A stretch of DNA of 64,000 nucleotides from Glycomyces algeriensis (GTDB lineage Bacteria > Actinomycetota > Actinomycetes > Mycobacteriales > Micromonosporaceae): contig NZ_JAPZVR010000002.1 in assembly GCF_027622855.1 (NCBI RefSeq), forward strand, positions 1 through 64,000, in the 5' to 3' direction. Shown in pieces: positions 52,087 to 64,000 of this stretch; the first letter of the stretch is position 1, and every line of letters begins with the position of its first letter. A program made the position numbers and the translations under genes. The notes under the pieces are model-generated. The model ran no database searches. It had not been told where the DNA came from and saw nothing but the letters and a program-made list of their open reading frames with translations.

Positions 52087-52995
52087 CTAAGGAACGCCGG
52101 GCGGCTCCGGGGTCTCCCGGAGCAGTCCCTCCTGCGTGGCCGAGGCGAGGTGCACCCCGTCCGCGTCGAAGAACCGGCCCTGGGCCAGCCCGCGCCCGTC
52201 GGCGGCGGTCGGCGACATCGAGTCGTAGAGGATCCAGTCGTCGAAGCGGAACGGCCGGTGGAACCACAGGGCGTGGTCGAGGCTCGTCCCGAGGTAGCCC
52301 CCGGGGCCCCAGACCGCGCCGTGGCGGGACAGGACCGAGTCGAGCAGCGTCAGGTCGGAGGCGTACGTGAGCACGCACACGTGGATGAGCGGGTCGTCCG
52401 GGAGCCGGCCGTCCGCCTTCATCCACACCCGCTGGTGCTCCTGCGCCGGGCGCTCGCCCGAGGCCGAGAAGCCCGAGCCGCCCCCGGCGTAGCGCATGTC
52501 GATCGGGCGCGGCACGCGCGCCCACATGCCGAGCCGGTCCGGGTGGGACTTGAGCTGCTCGCTGAGCGGCGGGATCTCCTCGGGCCGGGCCAGGCCGTTC
52601 GGGGCCGGGTCCGAGTGCCCGAGGCCGCGCTCGCCGGTGTGGAACGAGGCGGACATGAAGAAGATCGTCTGCCCGTTCTGCAGCGCCACCGTACGTCGTA
52701 CGGAGAAGGAGCGGCCGTCGCGGATGTCCTCGACCTGGTAGACGATCGGCTTCGTCGAGTCGCCGGGGCGCACGAAGTAGCCGTGCAGCGAGTGCACCCG
52801 GCGGTCGGCCGGGACGGTCCGCCCGGCCGCGACGAGCGCCTGGCCGGCGACCTGGCCGCCGAAGACCCGCTGGAGGCCCACTCCCGCGCGCGGTCCCCGG
52901 AAGAGGCCCTTGTCGATCTCCTCCAGGTCGAGGACGCCGAGGAGCGAGTCCACGGCGTCCTGGCCCACGAGGACTTCCCGCCCTGAGCTGTTCAA
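52087..52995 (-). CDS. tesB: Acyl-CoA thioesterase II (302 aa)
   Basis: Double hot-dog thioesterase hydrolysing acyl-CoA to free acid and CoA. TesB landmarks are RVFGGQVAGQALVAAGRTV, HSLHGYFVRPGD, SFSVRRTVALQNG, and in the second half LTYASDLTLLDSVL and SLDHALWFHRPFR, with Asp, Gln and Ser/Thr typical of the active site. The TTG at 52995 gives the longest version; a GTG at 52968 (VGQDAVDSLLGVLDLEEI) fits the family better but neither has a clear ribosome-binding site. It lies 4 nt downstream of the pyruvate kinase gene and is probably co-transcribed. Confidence 0.9.
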   Translation of the reverse strand: MNSSGREVLVGQDAVDSLLGVLDLEEIDKGLFRGPRAGVGLQRVFGGQVAGQALVAAGRTVPADRRVHSLHGYFVRPGDSTKPIVYQVEDIRDGRSFSVRRTVALQNGQTIFFMSASFHTGERGLGHSDPAPNGLARPEEIPPLSEQLKSHPDRLGMWARVPRPIDMRYAGGGSGFSASGERPAQEHQRVWMKADGRLPDDPLIHVCVLTYASDLTLLDSVLSRHGAVWGPGGYLGTSLDHALWFHRPFRFDDWILYDSMSPTAADGRGLAQGRFFDADGVHLASATQEGLLRETPEPPGVP

Positions 52996-52999
52996 GGGA

Positions 53000-54409
53000 T
53001 CAGGAGCCGATTCGGTGGACCCGGACGGTGTTCGTCGAACCGGGGGTCCCGGCCGGCGTGCCCGCCACGATGACCACGAGGTCGCCGGGCTCCGCCAGGT
53101 GGTGCTCCTGCACGGTCTTGTCGACCAGTTGGAACATCTGGTCGGTGTGGTCCACGTGCTCGACCAGGTAGGAGTCGGTGCCCCAGGACAGCGCCATCTG
53201 GTTGCGGACGCTCTCGATCGGGGTGAGGCCGTAGATCGGGCGGTCCGGCTTGAGGCGGGCCAGGCGCTTCACGGTGTCACCGGTCTGGGTGAACGCCACG
53301 AGGGCCTTCGCGCCGATCGCCTCGGCGATGTCGGCGGCCGCGTGGGTCACCGCGCCGGACTTCGTCTTCGGGTCGTGGAGCAGCTCGCGCAGGCCGATGG
53401 GGCCGCCCTCGGTGGTCTCCACGATCTTGGCCATGGTGCGGACGGTGCCGATCGGGTACTTGCCGACCGAGGTCTCACCGGAGAGCATCACCGCGTCGGT
53501 GCCGTCGAGGACGGCGTTGGCGACGTCGGAGACCTCGGCGCGGGTGGGCCGGGCGTTCTCGATCATCGAGTCGAGCATCTGCGTCGCCACGATGACGGGC
53601 TTCGCGTTCTCGCGGCAGAGGCGCACGATCTCCTTCTGCACGATCGGGACCTCGTCGAGGGGCATCTCGACGCCCAGGTCGCCGCGGGCGACCATGACGC
53701 CGTCGAAGGCCCGGACGATCTCCTCGAGGCGCGCGACGGCCTCGGGCTTCTCGACCTTGGCGATGATCGGGCGGCGCACGCCGACCTCGTCCATCACCTT
53801 GTGGCCCAAGCGGACGTCGTCGGGGCTGCGCACGAACGACATCGCGATGAGGTCGACGCCGAGGTTCAGCGCGAACTTCATGTCGGAGATGTCCTTCTCC
53901 GACAGCGCCGGGACCGAGATGTTCACGTTCGGCAGCGACAGGCCCTTGTTGTTGGAGACCGGGCCGCCCTCGACGACGAGGCACTCGACATCGGTGTCGT
54001 CGGCGCTGAGCACTTCGAGCGCCAGCTTGCCGTCGTCGACCAGGAGGCGGTCGCCCTTGGTGACCTCGGCCGGCAGCTTCTTGTAGGTGCAGGACACGCG
54101 GTCGTGGGTGCCGTCGATGTCGTCGGAGGTGATCTTGATGCGGTCGCCCGCATCCCACTGCTCCTTCCCGTTCAGGAAGGTGCCGAGGCGGATCTTGGGG
54201 CCCTGCATGTCGGCGAGGATCGCGACCGGCTTCCCGGCGGCGTCCGCGGCCTCGCGGACCATCTGGTAGACGGCCTCGTGGTCGGCCTGGGCGCCATGGG
54301 AGAAGTTCATGCGGGCGACGTTCATGCCGGCGTCGATCAGGCCGGCCATACGCTCGGGCGTGGCCGTGGCAGGCCCGATGGTGCAGACGATTTTTGCTCT
54401 ACGAGTCAC
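53000..54409 (-). CDS. pyk: Pyruvate kinase (469 aa)
   Basis: Glycolytic enzyme making pyruvate and ATP from phosphoenolpyruvate and ADP. It has the N-terminal TRRAKIVCTIGPAT, the loop MNFSHG, the B-domain (about residues 70-165), the signature IIAKVEKPEAV and MVARGDLGVEMP with the Mg2+-binding and catalytic residues, MLDSMIENARPTRAEVSDVANAV and the C-terminal allosteric domain. Length is normal. GTG start at 54409, with TATAAG 9 nt before it and no Shine-Dalgarno sequence, so the leader is very short. Confidence 0.96.
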   Translation of the reverse strand: MTRRAKIVCTIGPATATPERMAGLIDAGMNVARMNFSHGAQADHEAVYQMVREAADAAGKPVAILADMQGPKIRLGTFLNGKEQWDAGDRIKITSDDIDGTHDRVSCTYKKLPAEVTKGDRLLVDDGKLALEVLSADDTDVECLVVEGGPVSNNKGLSLPNVNISVPALSEKDISDMKFALNLGVDLIAMSFVRSPDDVRLGHKVMDEVGVRRPIIAKVEKPEAVARLEEIVRAFDGVMVARGDLGVEMPLDEVPIVQKEIVRLCRENAKPVIVATQMLDSMIENARPTRAEVSDVANAVLDGTDAVMLSGETSVGKYPIGTVRTMAKIVETTEGGPIGLRELLHDPKTKSGAVTHAAADIAEAIGAKALVAFTQTGDTVKRLARLKPDRPIYGLTPIESVRNQMALSWGTDSYLVEHVDHTDQMFQLVDKTVQEHHLAEPGDLVVIVAGTPAGTPGSTNTVRVHRIGS

Positions 54410-54499
54410 CCTGCGAGCTTATATCGGACGCCTACTCGCACTCGCAGGGTCTCCGCAGTTGAGAGGTGGAATTCACCGCTGCCGGAATGCAAATCGGAG

Positions 54500-54550
54500 A
54501 TAGGCGGAATTGAGCGCAAGTAAATATTTACTCCGCTCAATTCCGCCTAT
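54500..54550. terminator. Hairpin with an inner palindromic loop after gltD
   Basis: ATAGGCGGAATTGAGCG (54500-54516) pairs perfectly with CGCTCAATTCCGCCTAT (54534-54550). The 17-nt loop itself holds the palindrome AGTAAATATTTACT. It starts 6 nt after the gltD stop on the minus strand. Confidence 0.75.
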
Positions 54551-54555
54551 TGCAC

Positions 54556-56017
54556 TTACGCCGCGAGTGCCTGTGCGTTCGATTCGACCGGCGCCGGAAG
54601 CGCGGTCTGGCCACCCAGGAACTTGTGCGCGGCCGCGGCCGCGGCGCGGCCTTCGGCGATCGCCCATACGATGAGCGAGGCTCCACGATGGGCGTCGCCC
54701 GCGACGAACACGCCGGGCGCGTCCGTCTGCCAGTCGTCGCCGCAGTCGATCACGTTGCGGCGCGAGCGCTCGATCCCGAACTGCCGCAGCAGCGGCTGGT
54801 CCTCGGTGCCCGCGAAGCCGATGGCCAGCAGGACGAGGTCGGCCGGGACGATCTGCTCAGTGCCCTCCACGGGGAGGATGTCGCGGCGGCCCTGGGACTT
54901 GTCGACCCGGACCTCGCTGAAGCGCATCTGGCGCACGTGCCCGTGCTCGTCGCCGATGAACTCGGCGGCCGCGGACGCGTAGTTGCGCTCCCCGCCCTCC
55001 TCGTGCGCCGGGTAGTTGCGCACGATGACCGGCCAGGTCGGCCACGGGTCGCGGCCGGCGTCGCGCAGGTCCGGCGGCGTCGGGTACAGGTCGAGCTGGC
55101 GCACCGAGGCCGCGCCCTGCCGGTGGGCCACACCCAGGCAGTCCGCGCCGGTGTCGCCGCCGCCGATGATGACGACGTGCTTGCCCTTGGCGTCGATCGG
55201 CGCGAACGGGGCCTTGCCCGCGACCACCTGGTTGGCGCCCACGAGGTGCTCCATCGCCTGGTGGATGCCCGCGAGCTCGCGGCCCGGCTGCTCCGTCTCG
55301 CGCCCTTCGAGCGCGCCCACGGCCAGGATCACCGCGTCGTGGCGTTCACGCAGGTCCTCGGCGGTGATGTCCACACCGACGTTCACGTTGCACGCGAACT
55401 CGACACCTTCGGCCCGCATCTGCTCGACCCGGCGGTCGATCTGGTGCTTCTCCAGCTTGAAGTCCGGGATGCCGTAGCGCAGCAGGCCGCCGGGGGCGTC
55501 GTCGCGCTCGTACACCGTGACCGCGTGGCCCGCGCGGGCCAGCTGCTGGGCCGCCGCCAGGCCCGCCGGGCCCGAGCCGACGACCGCGACGGACTTGCCG
55601 CTGGAGGCCTCGGCCGGCTCCGGCCGGACGTTCGCGTCGTCGAACGCGCGGTCGATGATCTCGACCTCGATGTTCTTGATGGTCACCGGGTCGTCCCCGA
55701 TGCCCAGCACGCACGCCGCCTCGCACGGGGCGGGGCAGAGCCGCCCGGTGAACTCCGGGAAGTTGTTCGTCGCGTGCAGCTGCTCGATGGCCGCGCCCCA
55801 CCGGCCGGTGCGGGCCAGGTCGTTCCACTCGGGGATCCGGTTCCCCAGCGGGCAGCCGTTGTGGCAGAAGGGGATGCCGCAGTCCATGCAGCGCGACGCC
55901 TGGGCCGTCACCAGCTCCTTGGAGGTGCGGGTGTAGACCTCGCGGTTGTCGAGGATGCGCACCGGGACGGGGCGCTTCTTCGGCACGGCCCGGCCGTGCT
56001 CGAGGAATCCGCTCGGA

Positions 56018-56025
<8 letters not shown>
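54556..56025 (-). CDS. gltD: Glutamate synthase (NADPH) small subunit (489 aa)
   Basis: FAD/NADPH-dependent, Fe-S subunit that passes electrons to GltB for making glutamate from 2-oxoglutarate and glutamine. The N-terminal Cys clusters are ASRCMDCGIPFCHNGCPLGN and RLCPAPCEAACV, the FAD site is VVGSGPAGLAAA and the NADPH site is IIGGGDTGADC, then FVAGDAHRGASLIVWAI near the end. AAGGAGG lies 6 nt before the ATG at 56025. It overlaps the gltB stop by 8 bp. Confidence 0.96.
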
Positions 56026-60529
<4,504 letters not shown>

Positions 60530-60886
60530 CCGTGGCCTCCTTCGTCGTCGAGGGCTCCAGCAGCAGGTGGGGGCGCGGAGCACTACGGTGTTTCATACGG
60601 GACGACGTCGGCCCGAGAGAATGCAAAGTGTCAGACGAGTGTAATGCATCGCTCATCTGATGGACACCATCGTCCTACGATCCGAGCAGGTGGAGCGGTT
60701 TTTCTCACCTGTGCGGCGGAAACCGCGCAACCGGTTCGTAATGGCCGCGTAACGCGTCCGCACAGGCGGGGCGGGCGGCGCGAACCGGTGGCGGCCGGTG
60801 GTTAGAGTGAAGGCACATTCGCGCGGTGCCCATCCCCCGTGCAGGGACACCCCTTCCACAGTACGTTCGCAAGGAGCAATGCACCA
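60530..60886. other. Intergenic region between gltB and the LppU-like gene
   Basis: A 357-bp divergent gap. It holds a 9-bp inverted repeat CCTGTGCGG (60708-60716) and CCGCACAGG (60758-60766), whose loop contains a GCGGAAACCGC hairpin and an ACCGGT palindrome, so it may fold as an RNA. A -10-like TAGAGT at 60803-60808 probably belongs to the plus-strand gene. No coding frame is convincing. Confidence 0.55.
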
Positions 60887-61840
60887 ATGAGCTATCCCCC
60901 GCCCCCTGGCTACGGGCAGCAGTCGCAGCCGCAGCAGCCGGGCTACCCGCCCCAGCAGCCGGGCGGGTACGCCCCCCCGTCGGCGCAGCAGCCTTACGGC
61001 CAGCCGTCCCAGCCCGGCGGCTACGGCGCCCCGCAGCAGCCCGGTTTCCCGCCGCCCCAGCAGCCGGGCAACCCCTACGGCCCGCCCCCGATGCCGCCGC
61101 CCACCTCGCGCGGCGGCGGCGGCCTCGTCGCGAAGATCCTCGGCGGCGTCGGCGTCCTGGTCATCGGCGTGATCATCGTGATCGTCCGGGCCTTCGCCGG
61201 CGGCGACTCGGGCAACGACTCCGACAGCACCGGCACCGACACCACCCTCTCCAACGAGGAGATGGACGCCGCTGAGGCGGCCGCGGTCGGCGACTGCATG
61301 TCCGACGCCCTGACCAGCGTCGACGCCGACCTGGTCGTCCCCTGCGACGACCCGGCCGCGTACTGGACGATCACCCAGGTCTCCGACGACTCCGGCGCCG
61401 AAGTCGACTTCTCGGGCGAGCTGACCGACCCGTCGATCGCCGCCTCGGTCTGCGGCCAGGAGTACATGGGCTGGACCCCGGGCGCGCTGTGGCAGTCGTA
61501 CCAGTACGTCTACACCGAGGACATCTCGGGCGTCGGCGGACCGGTCGACTACCTCTACTGCGTCGAGGCGATCGACAAGGAGGACGCCGAAGGCGGCCGC
61601 CCGGTCACGCCCGACACCGGCGCCTGCACCGACACCAGCCTGCGGACGTTCGACTGCTCGAACGCCCTGGCCACCTACCTCGTCGACGAGGTCGAGACCT
61701 ACGACCCGCCGATCGACGAGCTCTCGTTCGACTCCACGACCGCGCTGGGCGGCTGCCCGGACTCGGACTACTACGCCACCCCGGTCACCGGTGCGGACGG
61801 ACTCGTCTACTTCGCCTACTGCAGCAGCGACAACGCCTAA
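60887..61840 (+). CDS. Pro-rich membrane protein with LppU-like domains (317 aa)
   Basis: A Pro/Gln/Gly/Tyr-rich cytoplasmic N-terminus (about residues 1-78), one membrane helix (ILGGVGVLVIGVIIVIVRAF, about 84-104) and an extracytoplasmic part with paired Cys. AAVGDCMSDALTS followed by VVPCDDPAAYWTITQV fits the LppU/SCO3897-like domain, and a second copy-like part (ACTDTSLRTFDCSNALATY) follows. ATG at 60887 with AAGGAG at 10-nt spacing. The role is unknown; homologues lie in the cell envelope of actinomycetes. A paralogue follows downstream. Confidence 0.78.
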   Translation: MSYPPPPGYGQQSQPQQPGYPPQQPGGYAPPSAQQPYGQPSQPGGYGAPQQPGFPPPQQPGNPYGPPPMPPPTSRGGGGLVAKILGGVGVLVIGVIIVIVRAFAGGDSGNDSDSTGTDTTLSNEEMDAAEAAAVGDCMSDALTSVDADLVVPCDDPAAYWTITQVSDDSGAEVDFSGELTDPSIAASVCGQEYMGWTPGALWQSYQYVYTEDISGVGGPVDYLYCVEAIDKEDAEGGRPVTPDTGACTDTSLRTFDCSNALATYLVDEVETYDPPIDELSFDSTTALGGCPDSDYYATPVTGADGLVYFAYCSSDNA

Positions 61841-61859
61841 CCGAACACCGCTAGCAGCG

Positions 61860-61889
61860 AAGGGCCGCCCCCGTTCGGGGGCGGCCCTT
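61860..61889 (+). terminator. Hairpin terminator between the LppU-like genes
   Basis: AAGGGCCGCCCCC pairs with GGGGGCGGCCCTT around GTTC, 20 nt after the stop codon. Confidence 0.85.
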
Positions 61890-62065
61890 CCGCTTGCGCC
61901 GGTGCCGATTCGCCCGTGCCTCCACGAGGTACTGAGGGACCGCCGGGTGTCACGTCGAGCGCCTGCGGAGACTGGTGGGACGAGGACATCGCACGAGAGC
62001 AATATGATGGAACCCAAGCGCATCCATAACGCCCTCGAGCCCTCGGCCACGCGACGGAGAACCCC

Positions 62066-62845
62066 ATGACCTATCCCCCGCCGAACCCCTACGACCCCAA
62101 CCAGTCGCCTGGATACGGTCAGCCCTCGCCCGCACCCCAGCACTACACGACCGACGCCGACCCGTACTCCCGCCCCGACCCGTACGGCCCCGGCGTCGGC
62201 TACCAGACCGCCCCGAGCCACCCCGGCAGCGCCCCGCCCGGGCAGCCCTACTCCCCCGGCCCCGCGTACCCGCAGACCGGCGGCTACCCGCAGCCCCCGG
62301 TGGGCCCCGGCGGCGCCTTCCAGCCCGGCCAGGCCGCGCCCCCGCCGCCGGGCGGGAACTCGAACACCCCGCTCATCATCACCCTCGTCGTGGTCGTCAT
62401 CGCCGTCATCGGCGGCGGGATCATGCTGGGCCTCAGCATGAGCGGCGACGACGACCCCGACCCGACCGAGTCGACCTCCGCCGCGGAGGAGACCAGCGAA
62501 GCGGCCGAGGAGACCACCGCCGCCGAGCCGACCGAGGAGGCGACCACCGAGGGCGAGTCGGTCTACCGCGTTCCGGCCGAAGGCGAGTGCATCGAGAACA
62601 ATCCCGAGGGCTTCTACGTCGTCGACTGCGGATCGGACCTGGCCTACTGGGAGGTCCTGCGGGTCGTCCAGAGCCCCGAGGACCCCGAACCGACCGACGC
62701 CGGCCACGCGGTCGCCGCCGCCAATGCCTGCGACGGCAGCGGCAACACCAACTACTACTACACGGACACCGCGATCGCGGCCGGCCGCGACTGGGACCCC
62801 GAGCTCGACTCGATCACCGCGGTCTACTGCGTGAAAGAGGTCTAG
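62066..62845 (+). CDS. Pro-rich membrane protein, LppU-like paralogue (259 aa)
   Basis: It has the same layout as the previous gene: a Pro/Gly/Tyr-rich cytoplasmic start (about residues 1-105), one membrane helix (LIITLVVVVIAVIGGGIMLG, about 106-126), an acidic Glu/Thr-rich linker and a C-terminal domain with four Cys (GECIENN, YVVDCGSDLAYWEV, ANACDGS, YCVKEV). The domain matches the same LppU-like pattern with one copy. ATG at 62066 with GGAGA at 6-nt spacing. Function unknown; it may be co-regulated with the neighbour, but a terminator lies between them. Confidence 0.78.
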   Translation: MTYPPPNPYDPNQSPGYGQPSPAPQHYTTDADPYSRPDPYGPGVGYQTAPSHPGSAPPGQPYSPGPAYPQTGGYPQPPVGPGGAFQPGQAAPPPPGGNSNTPLIITLVVVVIAVIGGGIMLGLSMSGDDDPDPTESTSAAEETSEAAEETTAAEPTEEATTEGESVYRVPAEGECIENNPEGFYVVDCGSDLAYWEVLRVVQSPEDPEPTDAGHAVAAANACDGSGNTNYYYTDTAIAAGRDWDPELDSITAVYCVKEV

Positions 62846-62847
62846 GG

Positions 62848-62882
62848 CCGCAGCCGGACTCGACGCTCGCGTCCGGCTGCGG
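62848..62882 (+). terminator. Hairpin terminator before the sigma-factor gene
   Basis: CCGCAGCCGGAC (62848-62859) pairs with GTCCGGCTGCGG (62871-62882) across 11 nt. The -10 box TACGAT (62885-62890) of the next gene starts 3 nt later. Confidence 0.8.
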
Positions 62883-62896
62883 GATACGATCGGCCC

Positions 62897-63844
62897 ATGC
62901 CCGTCACCGCCACCGAACTCGACCGGTTCGAGGCCTCCAGGCCCCGCCTGGAGGCCATCGCCTACCGCCTCCTCGGCTCGGCGGCCGAAGCCGAGGACGC
63001 CGTCCAAGAGGCCTTCCTGCGCTGGCAGGCGACCGACCGCGACCGCATCGAGGTGCCCGAGGCGTGGCTGACGAAGGTGCTCACGAACCTGTGCCTCAAC
63101 CAGCTCACGTCGGCGCGGGCGCGGCGTGAGACCTATGTGGGCGAATGGCTGCCGGAGCCGCTGTTCGCGGGCGACCCGATGCTCGGCCCGGCCGACACCG
63201 CCGAGCAGCGCGAATCGGTGTCCTTCGCGGTGCTGACCCTCATGGAGCGGCTGGCCCCGGTCGAGCGCGGCGTGTACGTGCTGCGCGAGGCGTTCGGCTA
63301 CACGCACCGCGAGATCGCCGAGTTCATCGAGATCACCGAGGCGTCGAGCCAGCAGATCTTCCACCGCGCCAAGAAGCACCTCGCGGACGGCAAGCCCCGC
63401 AAGGAGATCGACGAGGCGGACGCCCGCCGGATCGTCGAGGAGTTCCTGGCCGCCGCGACCGGCGGCTCGGTCGCGCCCCTGGTGCAGCTGCTCACCGAGA
63501 ACGCCGTGTCGATCGGCGACGGCGGCGGCCGGGTCCCCGCCCGCACCAAGCCGTACCAGGGCGCGACAGCGGTCGCGAAGTTCCTCTGGGGCCTGTTCCG
63601 GCCCGCCCAGGCCAAGCGGAAGATCGTCGGCGGCTCGCCCGAGGTCTACGCGTGGACCGCCAACGGCGAGCCCGCCGCGGTCGCGGTCCTCGACGGCCGC
63701 GTCATCGGCGTCATGTGCATCGAGGTCGGCGAGGACGGCATCGCCGTGTTCCGCAACCAGGTCAACCCGGACAAGCTCGAGCGCGCGACGGCCCAGTGGG
63801 CCGCGGTCGACCACGGCGAACCGCTGATCCTCGCCGCCTTCTAA
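62897..63844 (+). CDS. sigJ: ECF41-group RNA polymerase sigma factor, SigJ type (315 aa)
   Basis: Extracytoplasmic-function sigma factor with sigma-2 (about residues 8-75, AIAYRLLGSAAEAEDAVQEA), sigma-4 (about 110-165, FGYTHREIAEFIEITEASSQ) and a C-terminal SnoaL-like domain (about 180-315) in place of an anti-sigma factor. All three ECF41 signatures are present: WLPEP between sigma-2 and sigma-4, DGGGRV in the extension and NPDKL near the end. The ATG lies 7 nt after TACGAT with no Shine-Dalgarno sequence. The gene next to it starts an oxidoreductase, the usual partner class (COE genes). Confidence 0.93.
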   Translation: MPVTATELDRFEASRPRLEAIAYRLLGSAAEAEDAVQEAFLRWQATDRDRIEVPEAWLTKVLTNLCLNQLTSARARRETYVGEWLPEPLFAGDPMLGPADTAEQRESVSFAVLTLMERLAPVERGVYVLREAFGYTHREIAEFIEITEASSQQIFHRAKKHLADGKPRKEIDEADARRIVEEFLAAATGGSVAPLVQLLTENAVSIGDGGGRVPARTKPYQGATAVAKFLWGLFRPAQAKRKIVGGSPEVYAWTANGEPAAVAVLDGRVIGVMCIEVGEDGIAVFRNQVNPDKLERATAQWAAVDHGEPLILAAF

Positions 63845-63935
63845 CACCATGTGACGTGCTTCACTCTCAGCTCCTGTCAGGAATCGCGGGGCCGCCCGGT
63901 TCAAGTGGCGAACCCGAACCAGACAGGAGCACGCC

Positions 63936-64000
63936 ATGTTCCATGGCCAGAAGCACAGCATGCAGCACCGCATCCTCGTCCTCGGCGCCGGCTATGCCGG
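63936..64000 (+). CDS. FAD/NAD-dependent oxidoreductase, start only (cut by window)
   Basis: Only 21 codons are in the window: MFHGQKHSMQHRILVLGAGY, continuing with a further Gly. ILVLGAGYAG is a dinucleotide-binding GxGxxG loop, as at the N-terminus of NDH-2-type NADH dehydrogenases and related flavoproteins. AGGAG lies about 7 nt before the ATG. Its position beside the ECF41 sigma gene suggests it is the sigma factor's target. Confidence 0.65.
   Translation, partial: MFHGQKHSMQHRILVLGAGYA

Noticed and set aside
63845-63935. Textbook ECF41 promoter (TGTCACA...CGTC)
   Set aside because: Only a partial -35 (TGTCAGG) was found and no CGTC at the expected distance, so it is not listed as a feature.

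Overview
The window is very GC-rich (roughly 70% or more by eye), with strong G/C bias at third codon positions, frequent GTG/TTG starts and few intrinsic terminators with U-tracts. Together with the gene families present (ECF41 sigma factor, LppU-like lipoproteins, MMPL transporter, DUF1304, LacI-controlled sugar loci without a dedicated ATPase), this points to a filamentous or related Actinomycetota. A Glycomycetales/Micromonosporales-type genome would fit, but the genus cannot be fixed from the window. No rRNA, tRNA, CRISPR array, prophage or insertion sequence was seen.

Layout. 1-7.7 kb: a TetR-MMPL efflux unit, DUF1304, the tRNA 2'-phosphotransferase homologue KptA, an MFS exporter divergent from an HxlR regulator, and an inositol-monophosphatase-type enzyme. 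7.9-19.9 kb: a plant-polysaccharide (probably arabinan/L-arabinose oligomer) utilisation locus on the minus strand: a secreted multidomain (alpha/alpha)6 glycosidase, a secreted GH43, a truncated secreted-protein remnant, an ABC sugar importer (binding protein plus two permeases, no ATPase) and a cytoplasmic GH127. It has a readable promoter/operator and is divergent from its LacI regulator. 19.9-24.7 kb: tag, GNAT, methyltransferase, a Tat-exported intradiol-dioxygenase-like lipoprotein, a glyoxalase-like protein and a TetR regulator. 24.8-28.4 kb: a two-subunit ABC exporter whose ATPase sites are asymmetric. 28.7-32.5 kb: an MBL-fold protein preceded by tandem repeats, then a TPP-riboswitch-controlled ECF transporter (YkoE S-component, fused double ATPase, EcfT), probably for a thiamine precursor. 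32.6-40.2 kb: alkyltransferase-like protein, DUF1349, a RecQ helicase fused to a phosphoribosyltransferase-like domain, a hypothetical protein, SGNH hydrolase, a DUF4287/SRPBCC gene with no stop codon at its expected end, EamA permease and a lipoprotein. 40.3-44.6 kb: GH2 beta-galactosidase and its LacI regulator. 44.7-49.5 kb: CsbD-like stress protein, an uncharacterised two-gene membrane receptor unit, GNAT and sulfotransferase. 49.6-60.5 kb: SGNH-fused acyltransferase, TesB thioesterase, pyruvate kinase and glutamate synthase gltBD. 60.9-64 kb: two tandem LppU-like membrane proteins, an ECF41 sigma factor with its three signature motifs, and the start of an FAD/NAD oxidoreductase cut by the window end.

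Recurring regulation. At least ten genes have a TANNNT-like -10 box ending 7-8 nt before the start codon and no Shine-Dalgarno sequence, the pattern of leaderless transcription. The most unusual non-coding features are a 77-bp intergenic element present twice (33017 and 40182, about 86% identical), a 35-bp tandem repeat whose last unit supplies the -10 box of the next gene, and a G18/C15 hairpin after the ABC operon, with a similar C-rich run at the window's left edge.
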